Of a DNA stretch of 64,000 nucleotides, positions 58,015 to 64,000 are shown piece by piece. Numbering within the stretch: the stretch's first letter is position 1; each line of letters opens with the position of its first letter. Both the position numbers and the translations under genes were made by a program. The notes under the pieces were generated by a model. It saw only the letters and a program-made list of their open reading frames with translations. It was not told the origin of the DNA and made no database searches. This DNA is from an uncultured Verrucomicrobiota bacterium (lineage in GTDB: Bacteria > Verrucomicrobiota > Verrucomicrobiia > Chthoniobacterales > JACTMZ01). The stretch is taken from contig CAJBKE010000004.1 in NCBI GenBank assembly GCA_903953565.1, positions 124,001 through 188,000 of the forward strand. Direction: 5' to 3'.

Positions 58015-59294
58015 CTTCCCGGCCGGAAAATGATCTGCTCGCGTCCGAGTGTCACCACGCGCGGCGGCGAACCGTCCCCCGATTGCACCTGAAGCGTCAC
58101 ACGCGTGTTGGGCTCGCCCTGGATCATGCGGACCACATCACCCAGGGGGCGGTTGCGCGAGTTGACCCACGATCCGCTGGCATCCGCGATGGCGAGAACA
58201 CGATCGCCGCCGCGCAATTCGCCGCTGGCGCTGGCCGGGCCTCCCGGCACGAGCGAATCGAGCACCGGCAGACCATCAGCGCCGGCGGACAAACGCGCAC
58301 CGATCCCGATGGGCGCCGCGCTGCGGATGCCCCGCTTGGCCGCTTCGCGATCTGCCTGGTTGCTCAAGGAATCCGACCATTGCATTGCCGCCAAAGTATC
58401 ATTGGCCGCCCACTGCGACGCGATCTGCCGTGCCGTGCGTTGGCGCACTTCGCCATCTTCCGGCGGCATCTGGGCGAACGTCTGCGCGGCGCCCACCGGG
58501 TCGGTCTTCACCTGCTCGGCCAGCACGCGGCTCATCAGGCGCGCCCGTGTTTGTGGATCCGGCACCTGCAGCGCCCAAGCGCGGGCTGCTTCCGGCGCGG
58601 TCGACGCCCAACCCGAAACAAAACGGGAAAGAAAACGCGTCTGCTGCCAATCCGTCAGCCCATCACCCATGGCCAAGGCGGCAGTGGGATCGGTCGCGGC
58701 CAACTTCTCCGCCGTCCGGGAGAGCACACCCACCCGCTGATCGCTGGAAAGAAATTCATTCGCCATGCCCGCCGCCTGCTGCGGGGTGATTTTCCCGCTG
58801 TTCATCAATTGCAAAGCGAGTGCGCCCGCCACGCCGAAGCGGCCGATATCGCCGCGCTGCGCCAATTCCGTCACAGTTGATCCCGACCACTCGCCGAGCA
58901 GGGCGAGCATGGCCATATCCTGCGACTCCGCATCCGGCAATTCTCTGACCCGCGCCATGGCTGCCTCCACCCCTTGGGCCGCGATCGGGCGAAACATGGC
59001 ATTGAGGTAGTCCTCGCGCGCCCGCCCGTTCTCGACTTCCACCTGTGCCGCAGACGCGCCCGTTTTCGGCGCCGCAGCCCCGTTCTTTTTCACCGATGCC
59101 TTGGCCGCGCCGGCAAATCCCTCCTCGGGCGCCTCTTGCTCGCGCTCTGCTCCGCCCGCCTGTTCCGCAGCCGTTCCTTCCGGCACGTCCGCTGCTGCAA
59201 TCCCGCCCGCTCCGGAATAGAAGATGCCACCCGCCAGCAGAACGCCGGCGAGGAGCAGGACGGCCACAATCACGCGCTGCTTTTTCATCTCCAC
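58011..59294 (-). CDS. Membrane-anchored PDZ-domain protein with repeated helical units
   Basis: An N-terminal anchor (VIVAVLLLAGVLLAGGIFY) leads to an alanine- and glutamate-rich linker. Residues 90-325 hold repeats of about 35 residues with the pattern ATDPTAALAMGDGL, WASTAPEAARAWALQVPD, VKTDPVGAAQTFAQMP and WAANDTLAAMQWSDSL, which look like helical pairs. Residues 335-420 form a PDZ domain (GIGARLS, LDSLVPGGPASASGELRGGDRVLAI, VRMIQGEPNTRVTLQVQ). It precedes the trypsin-like protease and may present substrates to it, but this is an inference. Confidence 0.75.
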   Translation of the reverse strand: MEMKKQRVIVAVLLLAGVLLAGGIFYSGAGGIAAADVPEGTAAEQAGGAEREQEAPEEGFAGAAKASVKKNGAAAPKTGASAAQVEVENGRAREDYLNAMFRPIAAQGVEAAMARVRELPDAESQDMAMLALLGEWSGSTVTELAQRGDIGRFGVAGALALQLMNSGKITPQQAAGMANEFLSSDQRVGVLSRTAEKLAATDPTAALAMGDGLTDWQQTRFLSRFVSGWASTAPEAARAWALQVPDPQTRARLMSRVLAEQVKTDPVGAAQTFAQMPPEDGEVRQRTARQIASQWAANDTLAAMQWSDSLSNQADREAAKRGIRSAAPIGIGARLSAGADGLPVLDSLVPGGPASASGELRGGDRVLAIADASGSWVNSRNRPLGDVVRMIQGEPNTRVTLQVQSGDGSPPRVVTLGREQIIFRPGS

Positions 59295-59410
59295 AACCTA
59301 CAAAGTGTCCACGCCGACCCTTGGTTCAAGCATTGTTTTGCCAAAGCTTACGCCCGGAAAAATGCCGCGCAGATTAAACCGCGTTGACCGGGAACGCTCT
59401 CCATCCTCTA

Positions 59411-59581
59411 ATGCCCCTGATGAAGGCCATGCTTCTCCGTGTTCTCCTCGCCGCGGCAATCGCGCCATGCCTCACAGGTTGCGCGCTGCTCTTTCCTCAA
59501 GCGCCCACCGAGGTTCGCAACACCCGGATGCATGTCGACAGCAGCCCGATCTATTACGGCGGCCCGCTGTATCCGCGCTGA
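59411..59581 (+). CDS. Small lipoprotein, unknown function
   Basis: A frame of 56 residues starts MPLMKAMLLRVLLAAAIAPCLTGC, a lipoprotein signal with lipobox LTGC. Only about 34 residues follow, with RNTRMHVDSSPIYYGGPLYPR at the end. I know no family. ATG at 59420 is an alternative start. The 34 bases covering its last codons and stop recur at 59728-59761 beyond a hairpin element. Confidence 0.6.
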   Translation: MPLMKAMLLRVLLAAAIAPCLTGCALLFPQAPTEVRNTRMHVDSSPIYYGGPLYPR

Positions 59582-59614
59582 TTCGACAGCTGCAATACAG
59601 CCTCTGATTTCGGG

Positions 59615-59692
59615 TAGGGCGGGGCCTCCGGACCCGCCGTGTGCCCCCAAAGAAGAGCGATCATCCCGGCGCGCCGAGGACGTCGCGCCCTA
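59615..59692. repeat. TAGGGCG...CGCCCTA hairpin element
   Basis: TAGGGCGGGGCCTCCGGACC opens the element and CCGAGGACGTCGCGCCCTA closes it; the outer seven bases are inverted repeats. A degraded relative lies at 876-951. Confidence 0.65.
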
Positions 59693-59764
59693 CCTTTTCA
59701 TCCATGTTGATCACCCAGCTACTTCCCGGCACGCTTTACCCGCGCCGATTCCACAGCTGCATGA

Positions 59765-59795
59765 GGTGGATCGCGATTTCCCTATCGCGATTTCC
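59765..59795. repeat. ATCGCGAT hairpin repeat, copy 3
   Basis: GGTGGATCGCGATTTCCC and TATCGCGATTTCC give the same inner hairpin as the copies at 13542 and 52581. The right end ATCCACC is not preserved. Confidence 0.55.
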
Positions 59796-59889
59796 AGCGT
59801 TCACGACAACGCAACGGTCTCTGATACGCACAAGGCTCCAAGAAGAACCCGTGACGGGCGCGCGCTAAAAGGATAACTCTTCGGGTTGC

Positions 59890-61539
59890 ATGGATAAATT
59901 GACCTTCGACCGGCTAGGGCTTTCGCCGGAAGTTTTGAAAGCCGTCGCCGCGTTGGGTTTCGAGGAGGCGGCTCCGATCCAGGCGGCTGCCATCCCGGTT
60001 CTGCTTGAGGGACGCGATGTCGTCGGACAATCGCAGACCGGCTCGGGCAAAACGGCGGCCTTTGCCATTCCGGCCATCGAGCTGTCCGTCGCCGCCGAGC
60101 GCGCCGTGCAGGTGTTGGTGCTTTGTCCCACGCGGGAGCTGGCCACCCAGGTGGCGGAGCAAGTGCACAAATTGGCCGCCTTCAAGCGTGGCATGCAGGC
60201 GCTGCCGGTTTATGGCGGGGCGTCTTTCGAGCGGCAGGCCTATGAGCTGAAGCGCGGCGTCCAGATTGTTATCGGGACACCGGGCCGCGTCATTGATCAC
60301 TTGGAGCGCGGCACGATGAATTTGGACCGCGTGCGACTCGTCGTGCTCGATGAAGCGGATCGCATGCTCGACATGGGATTCCGCGATGACATCCGCAAGA
60401 TCCTCGATTCGGTGCCGGAACAGCGGCAAACCGCGTTCTTTTCGGCCACCATGTCGCCGGGCATCCGCAGTCTGATCAACCGCTATTCCCGCGAGCCCGT
60501 CGCATTGCAAATCGAGCAGAAGGAGGTTGCGGCGCCCGCGATCGAACAATGGTTCTACGAAGTGCCGCCGCGGGGGAAGTTCGACGCCTTGATGCGGTTG
60601 ATCGATTTCCATGCGTTCCGTTCGGGCGTCATTTTCTGCAACACGCAGCGGATGGTCGATCAGTTGGCCGATGACCTGCAGGCGCAGGGCGTGCCGGCCG
60701 ATCGCTTGCACGGGGGCATCGCGCAGGCGCAGCGCACGCGTGTCATGAACAAATTCAAAAAGGCCGGATTCGAATTTCTGGTCGCGACGGACGTGGCCGC
60801 GCGCGGCATCGACGTGCACGATCTGGAGTTGGTCGTGAATTTCGATCTGCCCTACGATCCGGAGGATTACGTGCATCGCATCGGAAGAACCGGGCGCGCG
60901 GGCAAACATGGCATGGCGGTGACTCTGGTCAGCGGTCGCGATCTGCGCAAAATCCAGTTTCTCGAACGTTTCGCCCGCACGAAGATCCGTCGGGGAACGC
61001 TGCCCACGGCGGGCGAAATCGGGGAAAAGCGGGCGGACGCACTCTTGTCGAAAGTGCGCACGGTGTTGGACGAAGGCACCTGGCGCGGCCAGGCTTCTTT
61101 GGTTGACCGCTTGCTCGAGGAAGGCGTCGACTCCACGGAATTGGCGGCCGCACTGTTTCAGATCCTGACCGGACCGGCGCCCGAGGCCACCGAGACCGTG
61201 GCTCCGGCCAAAGCCGCCCTGCCCTCACCGGACCGCGCAGTGGCTGCGAAAAGCGCTCCCCCGAAGTCCCGCGGCGGTCGCGCGTGGATTACGCTCAGTC
61301 TCGGACGCGGTGAGCTGTCCGGACCGCGTGATGTGGTCGATCTGTTCGTGGATTATGCCGGTCTTTCCGCGCAGGACGTCGGGCGGATCGAGTTGGGTGA
61401 TGGCTCCTCGCTCGTCGAAGTGCCCGCTGGCTTTGCCCAAGGACTATCAACGGGCGGGAACTGGTTCGAGACCGCGAATGGCAGCGTGAACATTTCCCCC
61501 GTGGCCGAGGCGCAAAAGGGGCGGAAGACGCGCCGTTGA
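59890..61539 (+). CDS. DEAD-box RNA helicase with DbpA-type RNA-binding domain
   Basis: The helicase core starts with the Q motif (TFDRLGLSPEVLKAVAALGFEEAAPIQ), then Walker A SQTGSGKT, PTRELA, TPGRVIDHL, DEAD as LDEADRMLDMGF, SAT as FFSATMS, then GVIFCNTQ, ATDVAARGIDV and HRIGRTGRAG. Residues 460-530 (RAWITLSLGRGELSGPRDVVDLFVDYAGLSAQDVGRIEL) match the DbpA RNA-binding domain that guides helicases to 23S rRNA or structured RNA. A role in ribosome assembly or RNA turnover is likely. It ends directly against the EF-hand gene on the other strand. Confidence 0.95.
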   Translation: MDKLTFDRLGLSPEVLKAVAALGFEEAAPIQAAAIPVLLEGRDVVGQSQTGSGKTAAFAIPAIELSVAAERAVQVLVLCPTRELATQVAEQVHKLAAFKRGMQALPVYGGASFERQAYELKRGVQIVIGTPGRVIDHLERGTMNLDRVRLVVLDEADRMLDMGFRDDIRKILDSVPEQRQTAFFSATMSPGIRSLINRYSREPVALQIEQKEVAAPAIEQWFYEVPPRGKFDALMRLIDFHAFRSGVIFCNTQRMVDQLADDLQAQGVPADRLHGGIAQAQRTRVMNKFKKAGFEFLVATDVAARGIDVHDLELVVNFDLPYDPEDYVHRIGRTGRAGKHGMAVTLVSGRDLRKIQFLERFARTKIRRGTLPTAGEIGEKRADALLSKVRTVLDEGTWRGQASLVDRLLEEGVDSTELAAALFQILTGPAPEATETVAPAKAALPSPDRAVAAKSAPPKSRGGRAWITLSLGRGELSGPRDVVDLFVDYAGLSAQDVGRIELGDGSSLVEVPAGFAQGLSTGGNWFETANGSVNISPVAEAQKGRKTRR

Positions 61540-61782
61540 TCAGCGATCGGCCAAGGCCTCGATCTCGGCCAGCGTCACCGTGCCGCTGCCGTCTGCGTCA
61601 ATCTTGCTGAAGTTGGCCGCAACGCGCGGCATGCCAGCCTGGGCTTCGGCCAAGGTGAGGCGTCCATCATGGTTTGTATCCGCGGCGGCAAAGCGCTCGG
61701 CGATCTCTTCGTTGCGCGAAGTGTCTGCACCGGCGGCGGGCCAGGCCAAGATGAGGGAGAAAGCCGCAACGAGGAATTTCAT
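61540..61782 (-). CDS. Exported EF-hand calcium-binding protein
   Basis: The ATG at 61782 gives the signal peptide MKFLVAAFSLILAWPAAGA. The 60-residue mature protein carries two complete EF-hands: DTNHDGRLTLAE and DADGSGTVTLAE, with the canonical 1-3-5-12 acidic ligands. It should bind calcium in the periplasm. Its stop is the base pair next to the helicase stop, in a TGATCA palindrome, so the two genes converge with no spacer. The longer open frame upstream lacks a signal peptide. Confidence 0.83.
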   Translation of the reverse strand: MKFLVAAFSLILAWPAAGADTSRNEEIAERFAAADTNHDGRLTLAEAQAGMPRVAANFSKIDADGSGTVTLAEIEALADR

Positions 61783-62012
61783 GCGCGGATGGAAGAGAAG
61801 AAGTGATCGCATCGGTCCACTCTCGCGGGACCGGCGCGGAAGTAAAGACAGGACCCCTCCCCCCGCAGACCGCAAACGCATCCCGCGAGTTTTGCGTAGG
61901 ACAGGCTTTCTACGCAACCACAGCGCACCGGCGGTCATCGTCATTGAGCCACCGTGCACTTGGCCGTTTGCGGTGCGCCCGGAGAATAAACGTCGGCCGA
62001 GGTCACTCCGGA

Positions 62013-62864
62013 TCAAGGCACTTCGTAAGCGAGCAACTTGTGCGCGGCGGCAAGCTGCTCCCAAAAGGCATCCGACTTCCCTCCCATCGCGACACCATAA
62101 AGGCGCGTGTTATCTTCTTCCCACACTAGGGCGACGCAGTCCGACGCCGCTGCGGTGTAGCCAATTTTGCCGCCGCGACAGTTGGGGTGCCGATGAAGAA
62201 TGCCGAGAGGGTTGCGTAAAAGCTGCGACGTGCCATCAGTCTTGCGCCAAAAGAGGAATTTGGTGGCGTTCGCCTGCCGGATCAGCGGATTGGCGTAAGC
62301 TGCCCTGAGTATTTGCACCATGTCAGCGGCAGTCGTGTGTTGGCCGCCAACACTGAATCCGGCGCTGTCTCTGAAGACCGAGTTCGTGGCGCCCACGCGA
62401 CGCGCCATCGCCGTCATTTTTGCACCGAAAGCGGATTCGCTGCCGCTATTGTCGCGAGCCAAGGCCCGCGCCGCGTCGTTTGCGCTCACCACAAGCATGG
62501 CCTGCAACAGTTCGCGGCGGGTGTAGGCGCCCCCGACCGACTTCGGCAACCTCGTGCGGGGGCAGTTGGCATCTCCCGCTGTCACCGTGACCAGCTTGTC
62601 CAAGTTTCCGGCCTCGGCAATGACCAGGGCGGTAACGAGCTTCTGCAAGCTGGCTGCTTGCCGAGGTTGGTTGGCATTCTTTGCCGCGACCACGCGGCCG
62701 GAGGAGTTGTCTACAATAATCACCGACTCCGCTTCGACACGTTGAGCCGCATTGCGGGCAGGGTATGTCCCGTTAACTTTCGGATAAAACGGTCGCGCCT
62801 CTGCGCTGAAGACAGAGAGAATCAGCACAGACAACAAGGTGAGAGCGAGACCCGGGCGAATCAT
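62013..62864 (-). CDS. D-alanyl-D-alanine carboxypeptidase-like serine hydrolase (DacA family) with altered KTG motif
   Basis: The ATG at 62864 starts a signal peptide (ending VFSAEA). The penicillin-binding-protein fold has the SxxK motif in QAASLQKLVTALVIAE and the SxN motif in VVSANDAARALA. The third motif, KTG in active enzymes, reads GGKIGYTAAASDCVALV, with isoleucine in place of threonine. The enzyme may still trim peptidoglycan but with altered catalysis or beta-lactam binding. With the VanX-type peptidase and the beta-lactamase it is the third cell-wall-related gene of the window. Confidence 0.85.
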   Translation of the reverse strand: MIRPGLALTLLSVLILSVFSAEARPFYPKVNGTYPARNAAQRVEAESVIIVDNSSGRVVAAKNANQPRQAASLQKLVTALVIAEAGNLDKLVTVTAGDANCPRTRLPKSVGGAYTRRELLQAMLVVSANDAARALARDNSGSESAFGAKMTAMARRVGATNSVFRDSAGFSVGGQHTTAADMVQILRAAYANPLIRQANATKFLFWRKTDGTSQLLRNPLGILHRHPNCRGGKIGYTAAASDCVALVWEEDNTRLYGVAMGGKSDAFWEQLAAAHKLLAYEVP

Positions 62865-62957
62865 GTCGGCATAAAAAGCCGGTCGGGATACGCAGGGCAA
62901 GACAATCGCCACCGCCGCCCCTGGGCGGTAACAGGCCCCGCCACCGATAGTGCCATT

Positions 62958-63041
62958 CTAGTGCCATTTCACTGCCATTTTCGTGACGTTTCTTGGCAAA
63001 CTTTCGCCAACTTCGCCCAACTTCTGCCGACTCCGCCGATA
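62958..63041 (-). pseudogene. Possible C-terminal remnant of a tyrosine recombinase
   Basis: Between two stops on the minus strand, 27 codons encode a tail ending in GESLPRNVTKMAVKWH and a stop. From memory this resembles the C-termini of phage-type integrases in this phylum, but the catalytic core is absent. The 11-base direct repeats here are partly a product of this frame. The call is a guess to be tested by a protein search. Confidence 0.2.
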
Positions 63042-63106
63042 TCAGCAAACACCCGCGAAGCCTGTATACTTGCGGGTTTAAGAGGGAATGGCCTCAAAAA
63101 AAGGAA

Positions 63107-63128
63107 GCGACCCTAACGGGATTCGAAC
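63107..63128 (-). other. tRNA 3'-end-like block, possible attachment-site remnant
   Basis: On the minus strand GTTCGAATCCCGTTAGGGTC looks like the T loop and acceptor strand of a tRNA, but the 5' half of the T stem does not pair and no tRNA body precedes it. It could be the core of an attachment site left by an integrated element. Confidence 0.3.
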
Positions 63129-63347
63129 GTGAGCCTCAGAGACTTCCGCACCAATGTTCGTGGATTGGAAGTGTGTCATATGTAACAAGATGCAGATTAT
63201 GGACATTTTTGCCAACGTCAAGTTATCGTGTGAATTTTTGCGTTCGGCGGCACTTCAACTGTCAGATTTGTCAGAGGTTTTTCCGATCCAACACTCAAGG
63301 CCAATCGGGCCAATCGAAGCTGCTCCGAAATTTGATCCGTCCGCGGA

Positions 63348-64000
63348 TCAGGGCGAGCTATTGCTATCCTGATCAGCAACCGTGAGCAATTCCTCCGCGC
63401 GACGGCACTGCCCTGCCCTCAGCAGCCCCGAAATCTGATCAAGCTTGGCCTTTTCGACGCCCCCCGCTTTGCGCAGCGCATAAAGGCGGGCCGGCAGGCG
63501 GAGATCCTCGGCCGTGAAAGTGAAGGAATCGCCCAATTCCTGCCGGCGGGCATCTTGCACGGCCTCCAAGGCTGCGTAGCCATCTTCGTGGGTCGGCTCA
63601 ATCACCGTGCCTTCGCCGTAATCATTCCACGTAACGAGTTGCACGACGGGCCATGGACCGTCCATCGCGGCCTTGAGCGTTTCGCGCATGGTGCGGCCTT
63701 CGCGACGCCCAAGGTTGTGCAAGCTGGTTTCGTAAACGTCCTCGAAGCCAGGATAGACTGACGGGATGGACTTGAGCGGGTCCGGGGAGCGGTAGTTGTG
63801 GGTGTCGGTGAGACGCTGCAAGATGACCTCTTCTCCGGGTTCGCCGTCGAACGGTTCGGTATGAACCCACGAAAAGCCACCGTCCGCCCCGGCATCCTGC
63901 CACAGATGGTGAAGCGCGAAGAATGCGGGGTGCGGATCGCATGCGTCAACGGCACCGGCCCACGCTTCTTTTTCCTTCACGTAAATGGGACCGAAGTTGA
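63348..64000 (-). CDS. GH71/99-like glycoside hydrolase, C-terminal part
   Basis: The frame runs open to the window edge, so the N-terminus is missing. The visible part has HHLWQDAGADGGFSWVHTEPF, ILQRLTDTHNYRSPDPLKSIPSVYPGFEDVY, and VVQLVTWNDYGEGTVIEPTHEDGYAALEAVQ. The TWNDYGEGTxIEPT block is characteristic of the GH71/GH99-like group, which includes endo-alpha-mannanases and alpha-1,3-glucanases. About 70 residues of helical C-terminal tail follow. The bound polysaccharide cannot be deduced from this part. Confidence 0.85.
   Translation of the reverse strand, partial: NFGPIYVKEKEAWAGAVDACDPHPAFFALHHLWQDAGADGGFSWVHTEPFDGEPGEEVILQRLTDTHNYRSPDPLKSIPSVYPGFEDVYETSLHNLGRREGRTMRETLKAAMDGPWPVVQLVTWNDYGEGTVIEPTHEDGYAALEAVQDARRQELGDSFTFTAEDLRLPARLYALRKAGGVEKAKLDQISGLLRAGQCRRAEELLTVADQDSNSSP

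Larger units (their letters stand above)
59582..59889. other. Gene-free stretch with hairpin elements and a duplicated gene end
   Basis: These 308 bases hold no convincing gene. They contain the TAGGGCG...CGCCCTA element (59615-59692), a second copy of the end of the small lipoprotein gene (59728-59761) and a third GGTGGATCGCGAT element (59765-59795). The rest looks featureless up to the helicase start. Confidence 0.7.
62865..63347. other. Gene-free stretch with possible remnants of an integrated element
   Basis: These 483 bases contain no convincing gene. They include three AGTGCCATT-like direct repeats spaced by 11 bases (62950-62985), a short remnant frame on the minus strand (62958-63041), and a tRNA-like block at 63107-63128. 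The right half is AT-richer than the rest of the window and otherwise shows nothing. Confidence 0.5.

Noticed and set aside
59641..59868. A 75-codon frame downstream of the small lipoprotein gene
   Set aside because: It consists of hairpin elements and the duplicated gene end read through, not of a natural protein.
63107..63200. A complete tRNA gene on the minus strand at the window end
   Set aside because: Only the T loop and acceptor-like part fits. The T stem has mismatches, and no D arm or anticodon stem can be drawn.
63154..63372. A 72-codon frame before the GH71/99-like gene
   Set aside because: It overlaps the end of the opposing glycosidase gene, has no family pattern and lies in a region that looks like debris.

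Overview
The window is a GC-rich bacterial chromosome segment with dense coding on both strands. Most likely it comes from a member of the Verrucomicrobiota, with Planctomycetota as the alternative. This is an inference from several features: a PEP-CTERM-anchored protein, a sulfatase plus formylglycine-generating-enzyme module, giant secreted proteins, a stand-alone four-helix-bundle (IVP/S23-like) gene, the compact three-subunit SdhCAB, weak Shine-Dalgarno usage, and many short hairpin repeats and heptad repeats between genes. There is no rRNA and no CRISPR array.

Layout. 1-870: the C-terminal part of glycine dehydrogenase (gcvP). 965-4141: a minus-strand group with a metal-type permease, its DUF1980 partner, a lipocalin-like secreted protein and a small membrane protein. 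4200-5988: a VanX-type dipeptidase fused to a Dabb-like domain, tail to tail with a class D beta-lactamase. 6110-9572: three exported proteins. 9588-10577: an AraC/EutR-type regulator. 10717-16906: a PEP-CTERM FGE-fold protein, an arylsulfatase, an unknown exported protein, a secreted HAD phosphatase and a lipoprotein FGE with both catalytic cysteines. 16937-24910: a small winged-helix protein, a YdjM-type membrane hydrolase, a DUF4410 lipoprotein, Smc and an M20 peptidase. 25045-26531: tRNA-Leu(GAG) and fumC. 26547-39305: a 12.8 kb operon of three giant secreted proteins (about 1790, 1159 and 1302 residues) with no recognised function, the strongest candidate for an undescribed system. 39414-41132: DUF1573, rhodanese and peroxiredoxin genes. 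41125-46033: a methyltransferase facing a compact HDAC-like / DUF3431 / rhomboid-fold / DUF2270 / mazG run. 46066-47717: an amino-acid ABC permease and ATPase without a binding protein. 47841-51743: sdhCAB, interrupted by the IVP-like gene. 51862-57026: a peptidoglycan-binding protein, a nucleoside transporter, a 41-residue basic protein and the three-part proton-translocating transhydrogenase. 57106-62864: a trypsin-like protease, a PDZ protein, a small lipoprotein, a DEAD-box helicase, an EF-hand protein and a D-Ala-D-Ala carboxypeptidase-like protein. 63348-64000: the C-terminal part of a GH71/99-like glycosidase.

Three layers of non-coding structure stand out. (1) A 20-22 bp motif ending in TGCATAGC lies 34-53 nt upstream of five genes, on the coding strand; two copies sit in a 69-bp leader shared at 84 percent between the PEP-CTERM FGE-fold gene and the arylsulfatase. 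(2) Several families of hairpin repeats with inverted ends sit at or just after stop codons; two of them are flanked by duplicated copies of a gene's 3' end. (3) Degenerate (GAGGGTT)n heptads flank intergenic cassettes, including the one that splits sdhA from sdhB.

Most start sites were adjusted from the longest open frame using signal peptides, gene overlaps and family N-termini. They remain inferences unless a clear ribosome binding site is stated.
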